The notes: a model not told the origin generated them from the sequence alone. DNA of 64,000 nt from Datura wrightii (GCA_035772735.1 JASDFA010000018.1:59674001-59738000); one strand, 5' to 3'. Positions 23,386 through 32,972 are shown, numbered from the stretch's first letter. A program made the numbers and translations.

Positions 23386-24665
23386 TGGTGTACTTCGATA
23401 TCAGGATCGTTTATGTGTTCTGAATGTCGATGACTTGATAGAGCAGATGTTGCATGAGGCTCATGGTTCGCGGTATTCAATCCACCTGGGTGCCACCAAA
23501 ATGTACCTTGACCTATAGGAATTATATTGGTGGAATGGCATGAATAAGGACATAGCTGAGTTTGTGGCTAAGTGTCTGAATTGTCAACAAGTGAAAGTGG
23601 AGCATCAAAGACCAAGAGATGTGCTACAAGACATCAGTATCCCCACTTGGAAGTGGGAAGAGATCAATATGGATTTCATCAAAGCAGCCCATTTTCTACC
23701 GTTAAAGACTACTGACTCAGTGGAGGATTGTGCTAAATTGTACATTCGGGGGTTAGTTCGGTTTCATGGAGTTCCCTTGTCCATTATTTCAGACAGAGGT
23801 ACTCAGTTCACCTTGAAGTTTTGGAGATCGTTTCAGAAGGGACTCGACACTCAAGTTAAGCTTAGCATAGCTTTTCACCCACAAATGAATGATTAGGCTA
23901 GGCCAAACTATTCAGACTCTCAAGGATATATTTAGAGCATATTTGATTGACTTCAAAAGTATTTGGGATGATCATTTACCTCTTATCGAGTTTTTCTACA
24001 ACAACAGCTACCACTCCAGTATTCAGATGGCTCTGTTTGAGGCTCTTTATAGGCGGAGATGTAGATCATCTATTGGTTGGTTTGAGTTAGGTGAGGCTAC
24101 ATTGATTGGGCCAAATTTAGTTCATGAGGCTAGGGAGAAAGTTTAGCTTATAAAGGAAAGGCTGACAATAGCTCAAAGTCATCAAAAGTCCTATGCTGAT
24201 GTGAGGAGGAGAGAAATGGAGTTTGAAGTTGATGATTAGGTGTTTTTGAAGGTGTCTCCCATGAAGGGAGTGATAAGATTCGAAAAGAAAGGAAAGATTA
24301 GTCCCCGATATGTTGGTCCCTATAAGATTGTGAGATGTCTTGGCAAGGTGGCCAATGAGTTGGATCTACCAATAGAGTTGGCTTCGGTACATCCAGTTTT
24401 CCATGTATCATTGTTAAAGAACTGCATTGGTGATTCGACTTTGGTTGTCCCGCTGGAGAGTGTAGGTGTGAAGGATAACCTTAGCTATGAGGAGGTACCT
24501 GTTGAGATCCTTGATCATCAGGTTCGGAAGTAGAGGAACAAAGAAGTAGCTTTGGTGAAAGTCTTGTGGAGGAATCAGCTTATTGAAGAAGCTACATGGG
24601 AAGTCAAAGTAGATATGATGGCTAGATACCCTCATTTATTACCTTTCGACTCAGTTGCAGCATTA
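23386..24665 (+). pseudogene. Element D integrase with lost first catalytic Asp
   Basis: Starts inside the leader words before the zinc finger. The finger AEFVAKCLNCQQVKVEHQRP is intact (23557-23610). NMDFI is joined directly to KAAHFLPLKTTDS (23680), an in-frame loss of about 20 residues that removes the segment bearing the first catalytic Asp. The second Asp (ISDRGTQF) is present; the Glu segment is broken at 23896. The GPY module RYVGPYKIVRCLG (24308) and the EATWEVKVDMMARYPHL tail (24592) are recognisable. Confidence 0.85.
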
Positions 24666-24898
24666 GGTATTAGTTTCCTCTCTAATCCTCTATTCATTCA
24701 TATCACTCAGTTCCTTTTATGTCAATACATGTATGTGTGATTCATGAATTAAGTTCAGTCATGTATATCAATCCAAATTCAATCACTTTGTTAGTTTTCA
24801 GCTTCAGATATTCAGTATTTGAGAATTCAGTTACCTTCCCCAATTTTTAAGTATGTTCAGCCTACATTTAAGGATGAATGTTCTCAAGGGGGAGATAT
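24666..24898 (+). other. Element D 3' untranslated region, stem-loop and PPT
   Basis: Non-coding. ACATTTA-AGGA-TGAATGT (24864-24881) is a 7-bp stem with one T-G wobble. CAAGGGGGAGATAT then abuts the LTR at 24899. Confidence 0.85.
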
Positions 24899-25074
24899 TA
24901 TAATACCCCGAAGGTTCCTAAGACTAGATGAGAGGATGGAAATAAGTTCAACAGAAAAATCTGCATTTTTGCCTCAGTACGACTCAACCTACAAGTCATA
25001 GGTTGGTAGTACAGGCCATAGGAAGACCCGTGGATCAGGTTAGAGATTGTTTTCCCCAGACCATGAGTCCCCAC
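24899..25074 (+). repeat. Element D 3' LTR, first part (before E)
   Basis: Matches 19339 onward with its first bases changed (TATAATACCCCG against TGTAGTACCCCG). Ends at GTCCCCAC, the E target site; CCCAC at 25070-25074 is the left duplication. Confidence 0.9.
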
Positions 25075-26510
25075 TGATCACGGGCAAAAATATATGCCCG
25101 AGATACTCTTTATTACTTAAATTAGTCTTGTTTATCTAAGTTATTGTATACATTTTCATGTAATTTTATATAATGTGGAGATATGTGCTAACCAACATGA
25201 TTAGCCTTTGTTTTGTAGGTTTTGATGATGTTTGAGTAACTAATCCATGAGTTGGTGAAGTAGAAGCTTGGAAACGGAATTAACATGCGAACGTCGGCAA
25301 GGAAGAGGCACAAAACAGCCCACCGGCACGTCGACAAGGTGCCACGGCAGGCAGGCCGCTCAAAACAGCCCACCTGCGCGTTGGCAACGTGGCACGGTAG
25401 GTGGCCTCCGCGACCAAGGGGCTGCAACGCGCTGCCCAGGCAGCGTGACACGTTGCCAACGCGGCAAGGTGCTTCCTGTGCCGATTTCGGGTGATTTTCC
25501 AGAGAGCCTCCGCGTCCGTAGCGTGTCTCGGAGGCCGTGCTCCGCGATGCACTCCGTGACATGTTGCTTGTTAATCCGGGAAAGATTCCTACTAATTTAA
25601 ATAGCACACTTAGGTTTATTTTTCATAATGAAGACTTGGTGGAGCAAGGACGTGGGTTAGGAGCAGTTGAGGGACGAAAAAGCTAAGGGTTTTTCACTCT
25701 TTCCTTCTTCTTTCAATCAATTGTACGTATGATTTACACTCATTTGAGGATGATCAATCCACAAATGAGTGGCTAATTCTCTTTCTTGCTAAGGTTTTGA
25801 ACATGTGTATTGGATTTTGATTGTGAATTATATGGTTTTTCATCTTCTTCTTTCATGTTGTTCTATTAATTCTTGTTCTTACTACATTAGTGTGTGGACA
25901 ACATTAATGTACATCTAAAAAGTCCAATTTCACTCGAGAGAGCAAGAAATTGGAAAGTTGTGAATTAATAGGGTATTGTTCTTAACTTGATTTGGGAAAA
26001 TTGGGTTTTGATGTGCTTTCCTGATAGAAATATACTTGAAAGCCGTATTAGTCAATTTAGGAACCGGAATTGGATTGATAGGTCATCAATTCCATTTGAT
26101 CACTGAAATGTAGACGAATGGTTTATGATTCTAAAGTGAGATTAAATACGAGAGTTTTAATCTCTAGGCTAATGTTCTTGGCTAGCAACATGAAGAGAAG
26201 AATAACCGAATTATGATTACTATCGAATTCATTACTTGTTCTTAACCTTGGCATGCTCATATCCATAGTTTCAATTCAACGTAGATATTTGTTAATAGTT
26301 TTAGTATATAATTTATAAACAACAATTATTTAAGTTTTGGTTACGTTGTTGTCAGCATAATTAGCAGTAAACTAGAATATAGTATACTTAAGCAATTTTA
26401 CTTATCCAGAGTCTCCTTGGATCGATACTTGGCTTACTTAGCCACTTTATTACTTGTTTGACCACGTGCACTTGCGTGTCGATTTTTAACCCCTACCAAA
26501 GCACCGAGCA
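25075..26510 (+). repeat. Element E 5' LTR (1,436 bp)
   Basis: Starts TGATCACGGGCA(8 nt)TGCCCG and ends GCACCGAGCA, directly followed by the primer-site leader. A GC-rich block (25330-25570) with CACGGCAGG and CTCCGTGACA words precedes the promoter. The TATA position reads AATTTAAATAG here but AATATAAATAG in the 3' LTR. Apparent reading frames across the GC-rich block are shadows. Confidence 0.95.
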
Positions 26511-26516
26511 AGTTTT

Positions 26517-26534
26517 TGGCGCCGTTGCCGGGGA
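26517..26534 (+). other. Element E primer-binding site (tRNA-Asp)
   Basis: TGGCGCCGTTGCCGGGGA, 18 bases, complementary to the 3' end of plant cytosolic tRNA-Asp as used by Athila-type elements. It is 6 bases after the LTR. Confidence 0.9.
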
Positions 26535-26593
26535 GGCTAGGCGATTTGTGAAATTGTGTTAGGTGTAAATTTACTGTATTTTTGTTTTATTTT

Positions 26594-26619
26594 CTTAAGT
26601 GTTGACAACTTGGTCTTAG
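26594..26619 (+). other. Conserved leader motif, element E
   Basis: CTTAAGTGTTGACAACTTGG followed by TCTTAG. The same leader words occur between primer site and gag in H (53602-53577) and, with small changes, in F (38934-38908). A packaging or dimer signal is possible; that is inference. Confidence 0.6.
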
Positions 26620-26678
26620 TATTTGTTTTAATTCTTTGTTTATTTTAATTTTTCTCTCTTTCGGATACCCTCATTGAC

Positions 26679-27617
26679 ATGACATCTTGGAATATAAATG
26701 GTGGATACGCATATTTCGGCGAATCTTGCATGAATTGCAGAGGACCCCACTTGTGGCAAAACTGTAACACGTGCAATATATGTGGGTGTCAATATGGCCA
26801 TTGGGGTGATTGTCCAAAGGCATATTCCCCTACCCCAAGCCCCTACTATGATCCTTTTGTTGTTTTTGCTGAATATAGGCATGTTGAAAATGAGGACTTG
26901 GGACGCCAAGTTCAAATAGAGGACATGATGAAACAACTCCTGGAGCAATCAGAAGCAATGAAGGAGTCAGTGGAAGAATTGATAATTCAGCAAAAGGAGA
27001 ATACAGAGGTTGTAAGCAGGATGAGCGTCAAACTCACAGAGATGTGTGCTGAGGCTGAAGCTTGTGATAATTTGCAGGTGACAGTTTTAGCCGATATTCA
27101 AGAGGAACTACAAGAGGAATACAAGGGTGAATTTTTGGATGAAGCCCCACAATTAGAATCTCTTGAGTGTCTCCGTGATCGGCTCATACCTATAGAAATT
27201 CCATTCATGGAAGAAGAAAAAGAATATCTCCCATTTGACCTTAATGGAGAAATAGATGTCGATGTTGAAAAGGTGTACACAAGTAAGGAAGTCAAGCACA
27301 AAGCAATTTCAGAGTTGAGGTGTATTGGACCACACTCTACGCATTTTTCGACGTTAAATTTGGTTGACAACATAGAAAGAGAGTCTTCCAAGCTTATAGA
27401 GAAATGTCTAGAGGAGGACCAAGCCCCGTATATTTTGAAATTTGCTAACTCAGAGAGACAAAATGACTTCGCTTACTTGAGGGCCAATAAGTTAAAAAGG
27501 CAACACCTACTGTTTGGTCCTTACAATTTTTCACCACCACCCCTGGAGCATAAGAGGAAATTAGAAAAGAAATTAGGGGTGAGATTCATATCCTCAAGGT
27601 GGAGGAAAAAGTGGTGA
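26679..27617 (+). CDS. Element E ORF: Cys/His-cluster protein of unknown function (312 aa)
   Basis: The only long frame in E, from the first ATG after the leader. Residues 17-45 hold two Cys/His clusters: C17-x2-C20-x3-H24-x4-C29 and C32-x2-C35-x5-H41-x3-C45, resembling but not matching retroviral CCHC knuckles. Residues about 85-125 look like a coiled coil rich in Glu, Met, Leu and Lys. Residues 130-200 are acidic. The C-terminus is basic (RFISSRWRKKW). No capsid signature, protease or polymerase motif is visible. It sits in the gag position, so an RNA-binding or particle-associated role is plausible but unproven. The frame is intact, unlike nearly every other gene here. Confidence 0.75.
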   Translation: MTSWNINGGYAYFGESCMNCRGPHLWQNCNTCNICGCQYGHWGDCPKAYSPTPSPYYDPFVVFAEYRHVENEDLGRQVQIEDMMKQLLEQSEAMKESVEELIIQQKENTEVVSRMSVKLTEMCAEAEACDNLQVTVLADIQEELQEEYKGEFLDEAPQLESLECLRDRLIPIEIPFMEEEKEYLPFDLNGEIDVDVEKVYTSKEVKHKAISELRCIGPHSTHFSTLNLVDNIERESSKLIEKCLEEDQAPYILKFANSERQNDFAYLRANKLKRQHLLFGPYNFSPPPLEHKRKLEKKLGVRFISSRWRKKW

Positions 27618-27624
27618 AACTTGG

Positions 27625-27674
27625 TACGTCGTGCCGCGACGTAAAATTAGGCGCTGCTTGGGAGGCAACCCAAG
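27625..27674 (+). other. Tandem stem-loops after the element E ORF
   Basis: Just after the stop codon are TACGTCG-TGCCG-CGACGTA (27625-27643, 7-bp stem) and CTTGGG-AGGCAA-CCCAAG (27657-27674, 6-bp stem). The counterparts in F, H and I sit after the last pol-frame codon, and the second stem varies by paired changes. Confidence 0.8.
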
Positions 27675-27928
27675 GGTACCACAGGTACCATTTTAATTTC
27701 TTGCAATTGAGTTAATTTTTGTTTATGTTCATCTTGTGTTGTTTTGGTGGAAAATTAAGCACAGATGGAGGGGAAGTCTGAGTACCCGCGGAGGAGGAAG
27801 CTAACAAGCATGGAAGAGAAAAAGTGTGGGGTTGAACACCCACTTGTGCAAAGTCGAAGAAACGCATGCTGTTAGCTAAACCTAAAGGCCTCAGGGAGTA
27901 TTTCTCACCCTTTGTAAATTTTAATTTG
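27675..27928 (+). other. Element E non-coding stretch after the stem-loops
   Basis: Begins GGGTACCACAGGTACC, a repeated GGTACC also present in F (36341-36354, plus-strand view). Contains the phrase GGTTGAACACCCACTTGTGC, matching F's non-coding region. I see no gene. Confidence 0.5.
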
Positions 27929-27972
27929 ATGCTATGAGGACATAGCATGATTTAAGTGTGGGGTGAGGGAAA
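27929..27972 (+). other. Internal stem-loop plus second PPT-like tract, element E
   Basis: ATGCTATG-AGGA-CATAGCAT (27929-27948) is a perfect 8-bp stem. It is followed by ATTTAAGTGTGGGGTGAGGG, nearly the same tract as the true PPT at 29589-29604, but about 1.65 kb upstream of the LTR. Confidence 0.75.
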
Positions 27973-29567
27973 TTTCAAGGGAAATTTCAAAATTTTCTGT
28001 GCTTAACGATTTTGGTGAATGTAACGCTTGTGCAAAAGTTGGTGAGAAAATTTGAAAAATTTGAAAAATTTTTGTGAATTAAGCATGACTTCATCACCCG
28101 TTGATTTTTCTTTTCGGTTCTTTTCCGACGGGGGGTCTTTGAACCGAAGAATAAAATTTTTTTTTTCTTTTTCTTTGTCTGTATATAATGTTTTTTAGTC
28201 ATAGTTAGTGACTGTTTCCGACGATGGATGGATGACGACCGTCTTGAGGAAAATTAGTCGATAGGTTTTGGGTTTTTGAAACCATAACTAATTGGGGCTT
28301 GATGTTCTTGTTATGTGCTATACATGGTTGTTCAGTAAGATGCAAGTATGTTCAGTATGAAGCATGCAATTGTATAACTTTGTTTGACACACTTAGGCTC
28401 TTGAATTTGACTCAATATGTTTGAAGCTTAATTCTGAATTCTTGTGATTAGCTGAGTAAGAGTCTACTGATTGTGTCTTGATTTGAGCATGTGCCATGAG
28501 TGTAAGGTTTTTGAGTATTCCGTGCTATTGTGGATTGTCTAGAACTTGCCTGGTGTGTTTATAAAACGAAATGAAGGATGTGAATTGGAGGAAATGATAT
28601 AGGCATTTCTTTGAATGAACCAACTTTTTATCCCTCATTATACCTACCTTGAAAAACTAATCCTAGTTAACCCCATTGAGCCTTGAGCCTATTCTTTGAC
28701 AGCTGCAACATAAGCTTAATCCTTTTTCTTTCATTAGCCTTGAAATTGAACCAAAACTCCTAAGCGCTTAAAGGAAAAATCCGAAAGAGTAAAGGAGTGA
28801 GAAGAATGAAAAAGAAGGGAAAGTAGCAATTGTAAGAGTTGAGAAAGGAAAAAGGTGCATTTGTGTGAAAATGGTTGGTTATTAGTAGGGAGTAAGAAAA
28901 CAATTAAATGAAAAGTTACTTATAGAACTCCTTACTAATAAGTTAAAAGTGCCTAAAGAAATGGGGGAACAAAAGAGGAAAAAGAAAGATGAAAAGTGAA
29001 AAAGGTGAAGTGAGGGAAGGGAAGTTCGTAATGAAGGCGTGATGTATTAAAAGCGCTTAGGAAAGATAGTCACTATTACTGATCATAATAGTACCTACCC
29101 GCACCTGAGTTACATTACAACCTAAAAAAAGTCCTACTTGATCTTACATTCATACATCCTTAAATTAGTGGAATAAAACACTAAGGGCAAGCTTATGGGT
29201 CATTACATAATGCATGTGAATTCTTTGTGAGAGTGAGCGTAATTCTATTCATGTACCCACACATGTTGTGATGTAAAAAATTGTTTTTGCGTGTGATTGG
29301 GTAACTCTCTTTCCATGAGGGGCACATGTTTAATGAAGGATAAAATTCATGTGGAATTTCTTAATCAATTGATTTACATGAGTTTGCTAAAATTGAGAGT
29401 CGACTCTTGAGGTTAAGAAGTCTTAACACAGTTGTACTTCATTTCAATGATCAAATCAGGCATGCTCTATTTTTAGCTTGTATCTTACGTAATCATTATT
29501 GTCGTAACCTGAATTATCTTGCTAAATTAGTTATGTAGGAGTCTCCATATGCATGATATGTAAAAGG
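27973..29567 (+). other. Element E long 3' non-coding region
   Basis: No ORF of note. Contains TTCGGTTC (28113-28120) and GAACCGAA (28141-28148) as an 8-bp stem around a G-rich loop. Next come GACGATGGATGGATGACGACC (28219-28240) and CCTAAGCGCTTAAAGG near 28760, all also found in F, H and I. Purine-rich stretches occur at 28770-29030. Confidence 0.6.
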
Positions 29568-29604
29568 TTGTTCGAGGACGAACAAGGCTTTAAGTGTGGG
29601 GTTG
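29568..29604 (+). other. Element E stem-loop and polypurine tract
   Basis: TTGTTCG-AGGA-CGAACAA (29568-29585), a perfect 7-bp stem, then GGCTTTAAGTGTGGGGTTG up to the LTR at 29605. Confidence 0.88.
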
Positions 29605-31040
29605 TGATCACGGGCAAAAATATATGCCCGAGATACTCTTTATTACTTAAATTAGTCTTGTTTATCTAAGTTATTGTATACATTTTCATGTAATTTTATA
29701 TAATGTGGAGATATGTGCTAACCAACATGATTAGCCTTTGTTTTGTAGGTTTTGATGATGTTTGAGTAACTAATCCATGAGTTGGTGAAGTAGAATCTTG
29801 GAAACGGAATTAACACGTGAACGTCGGCAAGGAAGAGGCACAAAACAGCCCACCGGCGCGTCGACAAGGTGCCACGGCAGGCAGGCCACTCAAAACAGCC
29901 CACCTGCGCGTTGGCAACGTGGCACGGCAGGTGGCCTCCGCGACCAAGGGGCTGCAACGCGCTGCCCAGGCAGCGTGACACGTTGCCAACGCGGCAAGGT
30001 GCTGCCTGGGCCGATTTCGGGTGATTTTCCAGAGAGCCTCCGCGTCCGTAGCGTGTCACGGAGGCCGTGCTCCGCGATGCACTCCGTGACACGTTGCTTG
30101 TTAATCCGGGAAAGATTCCTACTAATATAAATAGCACACTTAGGTTTATTTTTCATAATGAAGACTTGGTGGAGCAAGGACGTGGGTTAGGAGCAGTTGA
30201 GGGACGAAAAAGCTAAGGGTTTTTCTCTCTTTCCTTCTTCTTTCAATCAATTGTACGTATGATTTACACTCATTTGAGGATGATCAATCCACAAATGAGT
30301 GGCTAATTCTCTTCCTTGCTAAGGTTTTGAACATGTGTATTGGATTTTGATTGTGAATTATATGGTTTTTCATCTTCTTCTTTCATGTTGTTCTATTAAT
30401 TCTTGTTCTTACTTCATTAGTGTGTGGCCAACATTAATGTACATCTAAAAAGTCCAATTTCACTCGAGAGAGAAAGAAATTGGAAAGTTGTGAATTAATA
30501 GGGTATTGTTCTTAACTTGATTTGGGAAAATTGGGTTTTGATGTGCTTTCTTGATAGAAATATACTTGAAAGCCGTATTAGTCAATTTAGGAACCGGAAT
30601 TGGATTGATAGGTCATAAATTGCATTTGATCACTGAAATGTAGACGAATGGTTTATGATTCTAAAGTGAGATTAAATACGAGAGTTTTAATCTCTAGGTT
30701 AATGTTCTTGGCTAGCAACATGAAGAGAAGAATAACCGAATTATGATTACTATCGAATTCATTACTTGTTCTTAACCTTGGCATGCTCATATCCATAGTT
30801 TCAATTCAACGTAGATATTTGTTAATAGTTTTAGTATATAATTTATAAACAAAAATTATTTAAGTTTTGGTTACGTTGTTGTCAGCATAATTAGCAGTAA
30901 ACTAGAATATAGTATACTTAAGCAATTTTACTTATCCAGAGTCTCCTTGGATCGATACTTGGCTTACTTAGCCACTTTATTACTTGTTTGACTACGTGCA
31001 CTTGCGTGTCGGTTTTTAACCCCTACCAAAGCACCGAGCA
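29605..31040 (+). repeat. Element E 3' LTR (1,436 bp)
   Basis: Near-identical to 25075-26510. The TATA-like AATATAAATA is at 30124-30133. The GC-rich inverted repeat GTGTCACGGAG...CTCCGTGACAC (about 30053-30093) lies just upstream. Ends GCACCGAGCA, then the CCCAC duplication. Confidence 0.95.
30053..30133 (+). promoter_or_regulatory. Element E U3 promoter (3' LTR copy)
   Basis: The GTGTCACGGAGGCC/CTCCGTGACAC inverted repeat, then TATA-like AATATAAATAGCAC. Same layout as in A, F, H and I. Confidence 0.6.
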
Positions 31041-31045
31041 CCCAC

Positions 31046-32922
31046 TATGAGTCATAGTATGTGGGTACGACCCATGATCAGGAGTCCTAGCAAGTCTTCG
31101 GAACTATCCAGTGATTGATGGTACAAGTGATTGTACAACTCGTAGATACCACAAGTCGTAAGAGGATTGTATGACTCGTGGTATGATTCGTGACAGCTAG
31201 CAGATCAGTTTTTCCTATGAATTCATTAAGGATATTTCCATAAATTCTACGCTTCTAAGCCCTAAACTACGTCGTTTTAAGCCCTGAAAGGAGTGTATTA
31301 GGGGAGTTTAACCTATTCTAATTCATTCAACTCCCATGCATGCAAGTTTAGAGGGTTCCATTGAAGATCAAGCTTAGCAATCCTCCAATTCTCTTCAAAT
31401 CTCTTGGGCTTTCCAAGTCAAGATAAGAATCAGTTTACCCAGGTATGTAGGGCCATGAATGAGAGATTTCTTTCACTCTCATGCCCAATTTCTCCTCAAG
31501 TTCATGAATTTAAGTGTATGATCCAATGGGGTTTTACCCCAATTTTCATAAAATTCTCTATGATTTATTTATAGGTCAATTCCCTTCATGTTTCAAAACA
31601 TATTTTAAGATTTATGGGCAGATTATATATTTACTTTCAATTATTAATTCATGATTCCAAATTTTAGAAAAATTATGACCAATTATGCAAGCTTCATGAA
31701 AACTTAAGTTTATGATTCTATTATGATGTTTATTCTCCTAAGCGTAACTTATGATTTATGATTTATTATATGACTTCCTACAAGTACTCTTCATGAATTT
31801 ATAAATCTCAAGTATGATAATTTCTCAAGCATGTATGTTCTTCATAATTTATGAGTTTATAATTTTGGCTGACTCATAGGCCCTTCTTTCATGGCTAATC
31901 ATGTATTTCAAGTATGATCAAGTATGTTATGATTTAACTAGCCATGAACTTCATGTATAGATTTCACGATTATTATATGAGCCTTCATGTGCATATTTTT
32001 GGGAGCAGTGTCTAGCACCAAGTTGGCCCGGCGTTTAGGCAAACTCCGTGGTCTCTGAACTATGCGCCAATGTAGGTTTATATTCATGGACACTAGATGG
32101 ATCCCTGGACTTTAAGTGGGTCCCATTAATGATATCACGCTATGTACGTCCCTTGCCTTGAAAGTTTGGTACGGCTCTGCCCACTAGAGTGATATAGTTG
32201 GGGCATCATGTAATCTCTATCCTGATTTGTCAGTTAAGATGAGTTCTCCCATTGTTCCTTATGTTTTATGCATGATCATGATTATAATACTTTTTTATCA
32301 AGTTATGTTTTTACAAGGTTTCTCTTATGATTACGATTATGACTAGTTTATGAATGGTTTTCAAAACCTTGAGCCTTCATGTTTATGTTATGATTATCTA
32401 TTCATGTTTGAATGCCCTACTCTTATGAATTTTTATGTATTTTATTGTCCATTTTTATCCACCTTGCATACTCAGTACATTCAAAGTACTGACCGCATAC
32501 TCTATGTTGTATCATTTCGTGATACAGGTTCGAGAGATCAGACTTAGTCACGCCATTAGTCCTACTTCTGTATTAGTTTTGCTAGCTAATGTTGGTGAGT
32601 CCTCATCTTCCAAGAACACTTTGTTTAGTTTGTTATTTTGTTATTTTAGTTACAGACTTTTGTCGAGCTAGTTGGGGATGTTGTCCCATCAGCTTATTAG
32701 TTATGTTAGAGGCTTTTCAAACAATGTATAGAAATTCAACTTGTCAGTGTTGACTCGGTTTATGATTATTACATGTGTAGACTTCCACTTATTCATTTCA
32801 GTTTATCAGTTTTCACTAATTTATGCTCTTTAGCCACTTTGTTCATGCCATGGTTCGATTTGGAGCTATTCGTGGTTCTAGATCCCATATCTTGATCGGG
32901 AATCTCAGCTTGAGCCGTGACA
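31046..32922 (+). repeat. Element D 3' LTR, second part (after E)
   Basis: Continues the D LTR from TATGAGTCATAG to CCGTGACA at 32922. Contains GGGAGCAGTGTCTAGCACC near 32000, CAGTAC-ATTCAAA-GTACTG (32473-32491) and TATCAT-TTC-GTGATA (32510-32524). No gene. Confidence 0.92.
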
Positions 32923-32927
32923 TCATC

Positions 32928-32967
32928 ATTCCTTCAAACAACCATTTCTCCCTCAAGTCAAGAAAGG
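32928..32967 (+). repeat. Element B 3' LTR, middle piece between D and F
   Basis: About 40 bases of B LTR left between the D duplication (TCATC, 32923-32927) and the F duplication (GTTTC, 32968-32972). Confidence 0.8.
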
Positions 32968-32972
32968 GTTTC

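Larger units (their letters stand above)
25075..31040 (+). mobile_element. Element E: young non-autonomous Athila-like retrotransposon (5,966 bp)
   Basis: Two LTRs of exactly 1,436 bp with no indels between them and roughly 25 substitutions by eye (near 1.7 percent). Flanked by CCCAC on both sides (25070-25074 and 31041-31045). The 3.1-kb interior holds a tRNA-Asp primer site, one 312-codon ORF, conserved stem-loops, a second PPT-like tract, a long 3' non-coding region and a PPT. There is no protease, RT, RNase H or integrase, so it must have moved with enzymes supplied in trans. Confidence 0.95.
19339..32922 (+). mobile_element. Element D: Tekay-like retrotransposon with both LTRs, inserted in element B 3' LTR, carrying E
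   Basis: TCATC occurs at 19334-19338 and again at 32923-32927, an exact 5-bp duplication. Order: 5' LTR, mutated tRNA-Met primer site, gag, protease, integrase, PPT, then a 3' LTR split by element E. RT and RNase H are missing through a deletion between protease and integrase near 23380, so the copy is non-autonomous. Without E it is about 7.6 kb. Confidence 0.92.

Noticed and set aside
25188..25607. Overlapping 60-140-codon frames on both strands across the GC-rich block of the E LTR (and the matching 29718-30137)
   Set aside because: They fall in U3 of an LTR, appear in both strands and several frames at once, and follow the inverted-repeat composition. They are shadows, not genes.
27099..27391. 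97-codon minus-strand frame inside the E ORF
   Set aside because: Antisense to the longer, better-structured 312-codon frame and with no start context or motifs of its own.
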